Assembly (NCBI GenBank): GCA_963667515.2
Contig: CAXXXY010000009.1
Coordinates: forward strand, 62,001 to 126,000
DNA length: 64,000 nt
Reading direction: 5' to 3'
From: VYDC01 sp963667515
GTDB taxonomy: Bacteria > Chloroflexota > Dehalococcoidia > UBA2979
In this document: one piece after another, positions 26,546-34,844 of the stretch
Numbering within the stretch: the first letter of the stretch is position 1
Layout: each line of letters begins with the position of its first letter
The notes under the pieces: generated by a model
What the model saw: the letters and a program-made list of their open reading frames with translations, nothing else
Told to the model about the DNA's origin: nothing
Database searches by the model: none
Translations under genes and position numbers: made by a program

Positions 26546-27103
26546 CTAGACGGCGGACAGGGGCGGCTCGCCGGGCGGGGGCGGCTCGCCGGGCGGGGGC
26601 GGCTCGCCGGGCGGGGAGCGGCGGTCGGGCGGCTCGTCGTCGGGCGCGTTGGGGCTCGGCGGCGTGCCCGGCTCGTCGTCGCTCGCGTCGTCGAGTGCGT
26701 CGGGCGCACCGGGCGCGTCGGGGGGGCCGAAGAGGTCGGCGAGCGGCCCGTCGGGCAGCTCGTGGCCGAGCTCCGCGAGCCGCGCGCGCAGCTCGCGCTC
26801 GGCGTCGGCGAGCTGCTCCTCGCTGATGCCAATCTGCCGCAGCGTGTCGCGCATCAGCTCGCGGACGCGCGGGCCGTCGCCCGCGATCAGCGCCTCCGCC
26901 ACCTCGAGCTGCGTCTCGACGGCACGGAAGCGGGCGCGCCGCTCCTCCTGGTCCGCCGTGCCGAGGATGGTGGCCGTCAGCCGCGTGAACAGCGTCGTGG
27001 TGCGCGCGATGCGCACGCGGTCCGCCGCGTTCTCCGGGAACTCGCCCGTGACAGCGACCTGCAGCCCCTCGCGGCTGTCGGTGGCGACGTACTGCTGCGA
27101 CAT
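26546..27103 (-). CDS. Protein of unknown function with Pro-rich repeat tail
   Basis: A 185-residue protein starting MSQQYVATDSREGLQVAVTG. The ATG at 27103 is chosen over a GTG six bases earlier because AGGGG then has normal spacing. Residues 1-125 are helical with a conserved-looking core (FPENAADRVRIARTTTLFTRLTATILG and LEVAEALIAGDGPRVRELMRDTLRQIG). The rest is disordered, Asp/Pro-rich, ending in three PPGEPPPPGEPP-like repeats visible in the DNA as tandem 18-bp units near 26560-26610. No membrane segment. I do not recognise a family. It is 11 bases from the end of the split regulator gene, convergent with it. Confidence 0.55.
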   Translation of the reverse strand: MSQQYVATDSREGLQVAVTGEFPENAADRVRIARTTTLFTRLTATILGTADQEERRARFRAVETQLEVAEALIAGDGPRVRELMRDTLRQIGISEEQLADAERELRARLAELGHELPDGPLADLFGPPDAPGAPDALDDASDDEPGTPPSPNAPDDEPPDRRSPPGEPPPPGEPPPPGEPPLSAV

Positions 27104-27382
27104 CGGCACCCCTCCGGTCGCTCTCCGGTCGCCGTGGCACCGGCCTGCGCGGCCGCCCGACGAGCGCCGCTCTGTCCCTCGATGCTAGCGCAGATGGGTG
27201 CGCCGACTGGCGGGATGCTGACGGAACGCCTCCTGGCGCCTCCCGTGAGGGGCGCGGCGGGGTCGCCCGAGGGGGTTCCCCGAGTCGGCTCGGCGCGACG
27301 CGGCCGAATCCTGTCGAGGACACAGGCGAGCCGGTCCGGCAGGTGGCTGACGCGTGGACGCGCGGCGGAAGGACGAGACGCG

Positions 27383-27880
27383 ATGGCGGAGCAAGAGACC
27401 GAGCGCCAGCTGGTTGTCTTCGACCTGGCGAACGAGACGTACGGCGTCGGCATCGAGATGGTCCGCGAGATCATCCGCATGCAGGTCGTCACCTACGTGC
27501 CGGACTCGCCCGAGTACGTCGAGGGCGTGATCAACCTGCGCGGCCGCGTGGTGCCGGTGATGGATCTGCGGCGGCGCTTCCACCTGGTCGTGACGGAGGA
27601 GACCGCGCAGACGCGCGTGCTCGTCGTCGAGATTCGCGGCGAGTGGATCGGCGTGATCGTGGACGCGGTCAACGAGGTGCAGTGCATCTCCGAGTCCTCG
27701 GTGGAGCCGACCTCGGCGCTGGTGTCGACGGAAGACTCGTTCTACATCCAGGGCATCGCGAAGCTCGACGAGAAGCTGCTGATCCTGCTCGACCTGGAGA
27801 GCGCGCTCGGCGGCACGCTGGCCGAGTTCGGCGAGCTCGCCGTCGAGGCGCCTGCGGCCGAGGTCGAGCACGCGGCTTAG
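27383..27880 (+). CDS. cheW: Chemotaxis coupling protein CheW
   Basis: A 165-residue scaffold that links chemoreceptors to the kinase CheA. The CheW fold is clear: QLVVFDLANETYGVGIEMVREIIRM, then VEGVINLRGRVVPVMDLRRRF, WIGVIVDAVNEVQCI and YIQGIAKLDEKLLILLDL. The ATG is 45 bases before cheA's. It opens the operon cheW-cheA-cheC-cheD-cheY-cheB-cheR, whose genes are closely spaced or overlapping. No chemoreceptor or flagellar gene lies in the window. This gene itself is intact. Confidence 0.95.
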   Translation: MAEQETERQLVVFDLANETYGVGIEMVREIIRMQVVTYVPDSPEYVEGVINLRGRVVPVMDLRRRFHLVVTEETAQTRVLVVEIRGEWIGVIVDAVNEVQCISESSVEPTSALVSTEDSFYIQGIAKLDEKLLILLDLESALGGTLAEFGELAVEAPAAEVEHAA

Positions 27881-29149
27881 GGCCACGCGGCGGGGTCGAC
27901 CCGGCGCGACACGGAGAGAGGGCGCATGGCGTCGCTGCCGGACATCAGCCCCGACGAGCTGAAAATCTTCCTCCAGGAGGCGCAGAGCCTGCTGGAGCTG
28001 CTGGACGAGGAGATCGTCCGCCTCGAGCAGGAGGCGGACGACCCGTCGATCCTGCAGGAGATCTTCCGCGTCGCGCACACGCTCAAGGGCTCATCCGGGA
28101 TGCTCGGCTTCGAGGAGATGTCCTCGCTCACGCACGCGATGGAGGAGCTGCTCGACGGCGTGCGCAAGGGCCAGCTGCTGGTCACGCCCGAGCTGGTGGA
28201 CGCGCTGCTCGCCAGCCTCGACGGGCTGAAGGAGCTGAAGGACGCGCTGGCCGCGGGCGTCCCGCCCACGCTTGAGGTGGCGCCGATCATCGAGTCGCTG
28301 CGCCGCGCGGGGGAGGCCGGCGCCGTGCCCGCGGCGGAGGTGATCGCAGGCCCCGCGGGTCTCGGCGAGGCGCTGGCCGCCGACGAAGAGGCGAGCCGCC
28401 GGCTGGCCGCTGCGCGCGAGCGCGGCGACGCGCTGCACACACTGCACTGCCGCCTCGACCCCGACAGCGAGTGGGGGGCGGTGCGCTGCTTCCAGGTGCT
28501 CAACGAGATCGACGGGCTGGGCGAGGTCATCGTCTCCGTCCCGACGCAGTCCGCGATCGAGGCGGAGCAGGTCGGGCACACGCTGGAGCTGCTGGTGGCG
28601 AGCGACGCGGGGCCGGAGCGCCTGCACGAGGTCGCCGCCGCTGTGATGGACGTCATCGAGGTCGATGTCGCGCCGTGGGGGGCGGACGCCCTGGTCGCCG
28701 TGGCGGACGCCGCGCCGACCGAGGTGGCTGCCGGCCGCAGCGAGACGCCGCGCTTGGAGGCGCTGCAGAGCACCGTGCGCATCGACGTGGAGCAGCTGGA
28801 CGCGCTGATGAACGTGGGCGTGGAGTTGGTGATCGACCGCACGCGGGTCAGCCAGCTCTCGCGCGCCCTGCACTCGCGCTTCAAGGACGACGAGCAGGTG
28901 CGCGCGCTGGTCGACACCTCGCAGCACATCCAGAAGGTCGTGGACGAGCTGCACGAGCGCATGATGCAGGTGCGGATGCTGCCGGTGGGACTGCTCTTCA
29001 GCAAGTTCCCTCGGCTCGTCCGCGACCTCGCGCGGTCCATCGGCAAAGAGGTGCGCCTCGCCCTCGAGGGCGAGGAAACCGAGCTGGACCGCTTCGTGAT
29101 CGAGAAGATTGTACCGCTCCTGGTTTCTTGGACACATCGCTGGCGGTAA

Positions 29150-30052
29150 TCATGCGGCCGCCCCGGTGCGCGGCGAGAGCGCCTCGCGGACGGCGGCTGG
29201 GGTGCGGTGGCCGTGCCGTTCGACGAGCCAGTGCTGGTTGTAGCGCTGCTTGAAGGCGAGCAGCGCCTGGCGTAGCTCCTCCACCGTCTCGAAGTGCTCC
29301 ACCCACAGCAGCTGCTCCTTCAGCGTGCGGATGAAGCGTTCCGCGCAGCCGTTGCCCTCGGGCGCGGCTACGAAGGACGGGCTGGAGCGGATGCCGAGGA
29401 AGCGCAGCTCCTCCTGAAAGTGGTCGCTCAGGTACTGGCTGCCGTGGTCGTGGCGGAGAGCGAGTCCCCGCGCGAGGTCCGCCTCGTAGCCGTCGAAGTG
29501 CTCCCGGAGCCCCTGCCGCAGCGGCTCCAGCGCCTCGAAGCGCGTGCCCGGTCGCGCCGCGTGGATGCCGATGCACTCCTGCGTGCAGTGATCGACGGCG
29601 ATGAAGACGGTGGCGTTCCCCTCGCGGGTGGTGAGGCAGGAGGTCGCGTCGGTCCCCCACATCTCGTCAGGCCGCTCGGTGGTGATCGTCCCGTCGTGCA
29701 CCCGCGGTCCGCGCCGACGCCCGACGCGGGTCGGGGCGAGCAGTCCCGCCTCCCGCATCAGCCGCAGCACCCGGCCCTTCGAGGTGCGCACACCGGCCAG
29801 CCGCAGCCGCGCCCACACCTTGCGGTAGCCCTCGCCCGTGAACGGGGAGGCGGCGAGCACAGCTCGGACCTGCTCCGTGAGAGCCTCGTCCGTCCACGCC
29901 TGCCTCGGCCCGCGCTTCGCTGCTGGCCGCAGAGGCCGTCGCGCCCGTGCCCGCCGCTCGTAGACGGTCGAGCGCGGGACCTCCCACAGCTGGCAGATGC
30001 GCGTCGTGCCGTACGGCCGTCCCGTGGAGGGCGAGGTGGTTCGACTCATCAC
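29150..30052 (-). CDS. IS3-family transposase OrfB
   Basis: A 300-residue DDE integrase-like transposase. The N-terminal HTH_21 part contains GEGYRKVWARLRLAGVRTSKGRVLRLMREAGL; the rve core has D in EMWGTDATSC, D in LRHDHGSQY and E in EGNGCAERFIRTLKEQLLW, followed by YNQHWLVERHGHRTPAAVRE. Its ATG overlaps the OrfA stop (ATGA), so expression likely uses reinitiation; many IS3 elements use a programmed frameshift instead. The reading frame is intact. Confidence 0.93.
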   Translation of the reverse strand: MMSRTTSPSTGRPYGTTRICQLWEVPRSTVYERRARARRPLRPAAKRGPRQAWTDEALTEQVRAVLAASPFTGEGYRKVWARLRLAGVRTSKGRVLRLMREAGLLAPTRVGRRRGPRVHDGTITTERPDEMWGTDATSCLTTREGNATVFIAVDHCTQECIGIHAARPGTRFEALEPLRQGLREHFDGYEADLARGLALRHDHGSQYLSDHFQEELRFLGIRSSPSFVAAPEGNGCAERFIRTLKEQLLWVEHFETVEELRQALLAFKQRYNQHWLVERHGHRTPAAVREALSPRTGAAA

Positions 30053-30399
30053 CTCGACCTCCGGCGTGCCAAAGGGAGTCCTGCCTCCAGCTGATGCGCG
30101 CGCTGGAGCAGGAGCTCGTTCGCCATCGTGATCTCGCCGACTTTCGCCTGCAGTCGGTGGATCTCCTCGTCACGCTCGTCGGCAGGCCGGCTCGTGAGCG
30201 AGGCCCGGCCGGCGGCGAGTAAGCGCTCGCGCCACTGCGACAGCGTCGCTGCGGTCACCCCCAGCTCGCGCGAGAGCGCGTCCAACTCCTCGCCGCGCAG
30301 CAGCCTCAGCACCGCCTCGCTCTTCCGTCGCGAGGAGAAGCGACCGCGCTCCGTTCGCGACGCACTACGCCCGTTCAATCCCTGTGCGGAGCTGGTCAT
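30049..30399 (-). CDS. IS3-family OrfA (DNA-binding subunit)
   Basis: A 116-residue helix-turn-helix protein beginning MTSSAQGLNGRS. The core FSSRRKSEAVLRLLRGEELDALSRELGVTAATLSQWRERLL is the HTH_Tnp_1 type, followed by a leucine-zipper-like stretch EEIHRLQAKVGEITMANELLLQRA used for multimerisation. The start at 30399 is preferred to an upstream GTG because the core is then reached at the family's usual distance. It overlaps OrfB by four bases. Confidence 0.88.
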   Translation of the reverse strand: MTSSAQGLNGRSASRTERGRFSSRRKSEAVLRLLRGEELDALSRELGVTAATLSQWRERLLAAGRASLTSRPADERDEEIHRLQAKVGEITMANELLLQRAHQLEAGLPLARRRSR

Positions 30400-31361
30400 G
30401 GACACCTCCTCTGCCGGGGCAGCCTGCCCCAATCAGGTGTCCAAGAAAACCGTGGACCGGGAGAAGATGAAGGACCCGCTGGTCCACTTGATCCGCAATT
30501 CGCTCGACCACGGCATCGAGACGCCGGACGACCGTGAGGCGGCCGGAAAGCCGCGGCTCGCGACGGTGCACCTGCAGGCCGCGCACGAGCAGGGGCAGAT
30601 CGTGATCACCGTCGGCGACGACGGGCGCGGCGTCGACCGCGAGGCCGTGCGCGCCTCGGCCGTCGCGCGCGGCGCTCTCGCCGCGGAGGCCGCCGAGCGC
30701 CTCGGCGACCAGGAGCTGCTCGATCTGATCTTCCAGCCGGGGCTCTCGACCGCGCGCACGACCACCGAGATCTCGGGGCGCGGCGTGGGCATGGACATCG
30801 TGCGCCGCGACATCGAGGAGCTGAACGGCCGCGTGGACGTCTCCTCCACGCCCGGGCATGGCACCACCTTCACGCTGCGGCTGCCGCTCACCCTCGCCAC
30901 GTTCCGCGGTCTGCTGCTCAGCTGCGCCGGGACGATGTACGCCGTCCCGCTGACGCTGGTGCAGGAGACGCTGCGCCTGGAGCCGGGCGTGTGCGCTACG
31001 TGAGCGGGCGGCCGGTGCTGCACCTGCGCGGCACCTCGATGTCGCTGATCGGGCTGGACGAGGCGGTGCGCGCGCGCAGCGCCACCGAGCGCAGCCAGGA
31101 CTACGCCGACTGCTACGTGGTGGTCGTGCGAGCAAGCGAGAGCGAGAGCGACCGGCCGGTCGCGATCGTGGTCGATGAGCTGGTCGACCAGCAGGAGGTG
31201 GTAGTGAAGACGCTTTCGGGCTACCTCGGTCGGGCGCGGGGGCTCGCCGGCGCCAGCATCCTCGGCGACGGCCGCGTGGTGCTGATCGTCGACGTGCCCA
31301 CGATCATCGAGAGCACGCTGGCCGGGGCGTCCGCCGCCGCCGAGCTGGAGAGGATGGCGGT

Positions 31362-31952
31362 GTGAACGAGACAGAGCTGACCTCGTGGGCCGATCTCGTC
31401 GCGCTCGGCACCCGCAACGCAATGAGCGGCCTCTCGCAGATGATCGGCCGCGACATCGACGTCTCCGAGTTCTCGCTGCGGCGCGTGCCGGTGACCGAGC
31501 TCGCGATGCTCGTGGGGGGCCGCGAGCAGGACGTGGTGGGGATCTACCTCACCGTGAGCGGCGCCGCCGACGGCCATCTGATGCTGATCTACGAGCCGCG
31601 CATCGCCTACGCCTTCGTCGACCTGCTGATGATGCAGGAGCCGGGGACCACGACCGGGCTAGGCGAGATGGAGCGCTCGGCGCTGGCCGAGATGGGCAAC
31701 ATCATCGGCGCCTTCTTCCTGAATTCGATCGCGGACGCGACCGGGCTCTCGCTCGCGCCGTCGCCGCCCGAGGTGATGATGGACATGGCGGGCGCGCTGC
31801 TGGACGTGGTGTCGGCCGACATCCTGCTGACGCAGGACGAGACCTACCTGGCCGAGACGACGTTCGCCGTCGCCGAGCGCGAGGTGAGCGGGGTGTTCCT
31901 GGTGATGCCCAGCGAGCAGCTGCTGCGCACGCTGCTGGAGCAGGCCGCGTGA
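31362..31952 (+). CDS. cheC: CheY-P phosphatase CheC
   Basis: A 196-residue protein of the CheC/CheX/FliY phosphatase family, which speeds dephosphorylation of CheY and binds CheD. One active site is visible: S-ALA-E-MG-N in ERSALAEMGNIIGAFFLN, with the family's proline exactly 23 residues after the asparagine. I do not see a second site in the C-terminal half, where many CheC proteins have one. The GTG overlaps the cheA TGA (GTGA), and its own stop overlaps cheD in the same way. Confidence 0.88.
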   Translation: MNETELTSWADLVALGTRNAMSGLSQMIGRDIDVSEFSLRRVPVTELAMLVGGREQDVVGIYLTVSGAADGHLMLIYEPRIAYAFVDLLMMQEPGTTTGLGEMERSALAEMGNIIGAFFLNSIADATGLSLAPSPPEVMMDMAGALLDVVSADILLTQDETYLAETTFAVAEREVSGVFLVMPSEQLLRTLLEQAA

Positions 31953-32467
31953 GGCTCCAGTCGGCCGCGGAGCGGCGGGTGCTGAACCTCGCGGAGTGGG
32001 CCGTCACGGACAGCCCGCTGGCGGTGCTCGGCTGCCTGGGGCTCGGCTCCTGCGTGGCGATCATGCTGCACGATCCCGAGCGCGGCGTGGGCGGCATGGC
32101 GCACACGGTGCTCCCCGACTCCACGGCGGGCCGGCCGCGCGGGGAGGACGCGCGCTTCGTGGACCTCGCCGCGCCGATGCTGCTGCGGGAGGTGCTGGCG
32201 CTCGGTGCGCAGCGGCGCCGGCTGCGCGCCCACCTCGTCGGTGGGGCGCAGATGCTGCGCAGCGCGGCGATGAAGGACCGCGCGCAGATCGGCCTGCGCA
32301 ACGTGGAGGCGGCTCACGCGGCGCTGGTCGCGCTGGGGCTGCGGCTCACCTCCGATCGGACGGGTGGCGAGCACGGCCGCACGGTGTGGCTGCAGGTCGA
32401 GAGCGGCGCGTTGATGGTCACGACGGCAGGGAAGCCGGCGGCCCAGGCCGCCGTACGAGCGGCGTAA
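31949..32467 (+). CDS. cheD: Chemoreceptor glutamine deamidase CheD
   Basis: A 172-residue enzyme that deamidates glutamines in chemoreceptors and in many bacteria works with CheC. The catalytic cysteine is in LGLGSCVAIML and the histidine in GGMAHTVLPDS; AHLVGGAQML and IGLRNVEAA complete the family pattern. The GTG start overlaps the cheC stop. The C-terminal 15 residues are Ala-rich. Intact. Confidence 0.92.
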   Translation: MRLQSAAERRVLNLAEWAVTDSPLAVLGCLGLGSCVAIMLHDPERGVGGMAHTVLPDSTAGRPRGEDARFVDLAAPMLLREVLALGAQRRRLRAHLVGGAQMLRSAAMKDRAQIGLRNVEAAHAALVALGLRLTSDRTGGEHGRTVWLQVESGALMVTTAGKPAAQAAVRAA

Positions 32468-32521
32468 CCGGCCAAGCACGGACGACGGGCGACGCCCGGC
32501 GGTCGGGAAGGACGAGGGACC

Positions 32522-32878
32522 GTGGCGAAGATCCTGATCGCGGACGACGCCGCGTTCATGCGCATGAAGAGCGCCACGCTGCTGCGTGAGCTGGGCCAGG
32601 AGGTGCTGGAGGCGGAGGACGGTCAGCAGGCCGTCGACATGTTCACGGAGCACACGCCGGACGCGGTGCTGCTGGACATCACCATGCCGGTCAAGGACGG
32701 CATGGACGCGCTCCGCGAAATCATGGGCATGAACCCGCAGGCCCGAGTGGCGATGGTCACGGCCATGGGGCAGCAGCAGGTGATCATGGAGGCGATCGAG
32801 GCGGGCGCGAAGGACTTCGTGGTGAAGCCCTTCGACGCCGACCGCATCCAGTCCGCCCTCTGGAAGCTCGTCGGCTGA
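32522..32878 (+). CDS. cheY: Chemotaxis response regulator CheY
   Basis: A 118-residue stand-alone receiver. The acidic pocket is D8 D9 (LIADDAAF), the phosphorylation site D52 in VLLDITMP, the conserved threonine in AMVTAMG and K102 in VVKPFD. It would be phosphorylated by CheA and act on a motor or other output. The start is GTG 54 bases after cheD with GACGAGG nearby. Its TGA overlaps the ATG of cheB (TGATG). Intact. Confidence 0.94.
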   Translation: MAKILIADDAAFMRMKSATLLRELGQEVLEAEDGQQAVDMFTEHTPDAVLLDITMPVKDGMDALREIMGMNPQARVAMVTAMGQQQVIMEAIEAGAKDFVVKPFDADRIQSALWKLVG

Positions 32879-33977
32879 TGGCGGCGCCCGGCGGCGGCGG
32901 GAGGGAGGGGCGCGCGGGCGACCCGGTGCGCGTGCTGGTGGTCGACGACTCGCCGACGGCGCGCTCGGTGCTGCTGGCGAAGCTCGGGCACGACCCGCGC
33001 CTCGAGGTGGTGGGCACCGCCAACGACGGGCTCGCGGCGCTGGAGCGTATCCTCGAGCTGCGCCCCGACGTGGTCACGCTGGACGTGGAGATGCCGCGCC
33101 TGGACGGCCTGGCGACGCTCGAGCGCATCATGCGCGAGTGCCCCACGCCCGTGGTGATGGTGAGCAGCCTGACGCGCGAGGGCGCGGAGGCGACGCTGCG
33201 CGCGCTCGACCTCGGCGCCGTCGACTTCATCGCGAAGCCCACCGTGGGCGCCGTCGCGATCGCGGGCCGCATCGCCGAGGACGAGCTGGTCGAGAAGGTG
33301 TCCACGCCTCGCGCGTCTCGCTGGCGGCGACGGTGCGGCTGGGCCGCAGCGCCCCCGCGCGCGCCGTGAAGCGCTCCTCCGCGGGCGTGCGCTGGGCGCG
33401 CCGGCTGGTGGTGATCGGCAGCTCCACCGGCGGCCCGCAGGCGCTGCGGCAGGTTCTGCCGGCGCTCCACGGCGACCTGGGCGTGCCGGTGCTCGTCGTG
33501 CAGCACATGCCGGCCGCGTTCACCCGCCCGCTGGCCGAGCGGCTGGACGAGCTCTTGGCGCTCGAGGTCCGCGAGGCGCGGCCCGGCTCGCTGCCGGAGC
33601 CCGGCGTGGCGCTGGTGGCGCACGGCGGCTTCCACCTCACCCTCACCGCGGGCGGCCGCGTCGAGCTGGACGAGCGTCCGCCCGAGCACGGGGTGCGCCC
33701 CGCGCTCGACGTCACGCTCGAGTCCGTCGCGGGGCGCCAGGACCGCTCGGTGCTCGCCGTGGTGCTGACGGGGATGGGCGTCGACGGCACGCGCGGCTGC
33801 GCGCTGGTGAAGGCGGCGGGTGGCGACGTGATCACCGAGGCGGAGTCCAGCTGCGTGGTCTACGGAATGCCGCGCACCGTGCACGAGGCGGGGCACTCCG
33901 ACGAGTCGCTGGAGCTGCTGCGCGTCGCCGAGGCGATCGTGCGGCGCTCGCTCGCGGCCGCGCGCCGCTCGGCCTGA
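32878..33977 (+). pseudogene. cheB: Chemoreceptor methylesterase CheB with a frameshift in the linker
   Basis: The N-terminal receiver is complete: VLVVDDSPTARS, phospho-acceptor D69 in VVTLDVEMPRLDG, MVSSLTREG and DFIAKPT. The C-terminal methylesterase domain is complete in the next frame: IGSSTGGPQAL (catalytic Ser), VVQHMPAAFTRPLAERLD (His) and VLTGMGVDGTRGCALVKAAGG (Asp). Between them, near 33305-33312, one base is missing; restoring it gives 366 residues. Either the gene is newly dead or the base is a sequencing error. As read, a free receiver of about 163 residues is made. Confidence 0.9.
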
Positions 33978-33987
33978 GGGGACGACC

Positions 33988-34791
33988 ATGGACGACCGCG
34001 AGTTCGCCCTCTTCAAGAAGCGCGTCCGCGAGCTGCTCAGCCTCGACCTCGATGGCTACAAGGAGCAGCAGATGCGGCGTCGCACGATGTCGTTCATCTC
34101 GCAGCGCGCGCGCGGCGACGTCGCCGCCTTCCTGCGCGCGATCGGCACAGACGCGGCGCTGCTGGCCGCGCTCCGCGACATGCTCACGATCAACGTCACG
34201 GAGTTCTTCCGCGACCGCCCGCAGTGGGATCGGCTCACGGCCGAGGTGCTGCCGGAGCTGCTCCAGGAGCGGCCGCGGCTGCGCATCTGGAGCGCCGGCT
34301 GCTCACGCGGGCAGGAGCCCTACTCGCTGGCGATCGCGCTCGCCGAGCTCGGTGCGCTGGAGCGCGCCACGATCCTCGCCACCGACATGGACCCGCACGC
34401 GCTGGCACAGGCCCGCGGCGGGGGGCCGTACGCCAAGGCGGAGCGCAGCGGTCTCTCGCGCCAGCAGCTCGCCGCCTACTTTCAGCAGGAGGACGACGGG
34501 CTGCGCGTGTCGCCGCAGCTGCGGAAGCGCGTGCGCTTCGCCGAGCTGAACCTGCTGCGCGACAGTTTCGATCGCGACTTCGATCTGGTGCTCTGCCGCA
34601 ACGTGATGATCTACTTCACGAACGACGTCAAGACGACGCTGATCCACAACTTCCGCGGCTCGCTGCGGTCGGGTGGCGTGCTCTTCATCGGTGCGACCGA
34701 GGCGCTGCCGGGCGAGGACACCCGCGGCTTCTCGCGCCTCGGCGGCAACTTCTACCGCTCGGTGCCGGAGGCTGCCACGCGCGTCGCCTGA
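33988..34791 (+). CDS. cheR: Chemoreceptor methyltransferase CheR
   Basis: A 267-residue SAM-dependent enzyme that methylates receptor glutamates, opposing CheB. The N-terminal helical domain (FALFKKRVRELLSLDLDGYKEQQMRRR) precedes the catalytic domain: NVTEFFRDRPQW, the SAM motif LRIWSAGCSRGQEPYSLAI, ATDMDPHAL, and DLVLCRNVMIYF. It ends with FIGATEALPG and FYR. It closes the chemotaxis operon, ten bases after cheB. Intact. Confidence 0.95.
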   Translation: MDDREFALFKKRVRELLSLDLDGYKEQQMRRRTMSFISQRARGDVAAFLRAIGTDAALLAALRDMLTINVTEFFRDRPQWDRLTAEVLPELLQERPRLRIWSAGCSRGQEPYSLAIALAELGALERATILATDMDPHALAQARGGGPYAKAERSGLSRQQLAAYFQQEDDGLRVSPQLRKRVRFAELNLLRDSFDRDFDLVLCRNVMIYFTNDVKTTLIHNFRGSLRSGGVLFIGATEALPGEDTRGFSRLGGNFYRSVPEAATRVA

Positions 34792-34844
34792 GCGCCCTCG
34801 CCCACACCGCCTCCCGCGTCCCGCCGCCCGCGGCGGGGCCGCGC

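Larger units (their letters stand above)
29110..30460 (-). mobile_element. IS3-family insertion sequence inside cheA
   Basis: About 1351 bp. Both ends contain the inverted segment TTTCTTGGACAC (left 29124-29135, right as its complement near 30437-30448). The outermost bases match less well: the left end starts TGTACCGCTCCTGG and the right, read inward, CCGGTCCACGG. An apparent direct repeat GAGAAGAT lies at 29102-29109 and 30461-30468; 8 bp is longer than the usual 3-4 bp for IS3, so the exact ends are uncertain. Two overlapping transposase genes fill it. It is the only copy in the window. Confidence 0.85.
27926..31365 (+). pseudogene. cheA: Chemotaxis histidine kinase CheA, split by IS3 and frameshifted
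   Basis: The 5' part (27926-29109) carries the Hpt domain with phospho-accepting H51 in VAHTLKGSSGMLGF, a regulatory-partner-binding region and the dimerisation domain (STVRIDVEQLDALMNVGVELVIDRTR). An IS3 element interrupts at the ATPase domain. Removing it with one GAGAAGAT repeat restores VIEKMKDPLVHLIRNSLDHG, the N box. The G box DDGRGVD and GRGVGMDIV are in the 3' part. A second lesion near 30990 shifts frame by one missing base between LRLEPG and VRYVSGRP in the CheW-like P5 domain. Restored, it would be 693 residues. As read, no functional kinase is made. Confidence 0.92.

Noticed and set aside
30991..31365. A separate CheW-like gene downstream of cheA
   Set aside because: It continues the P5 domain of CheA in the next frame, and one missing base explains the break.
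33138..33977. A stand-alone CheB-like esterase gene starting before 33300
   Set aside because: The early part of that frame is the shadow of the receiver domain; the esterase domain is the second half of a frameshifted cheB.
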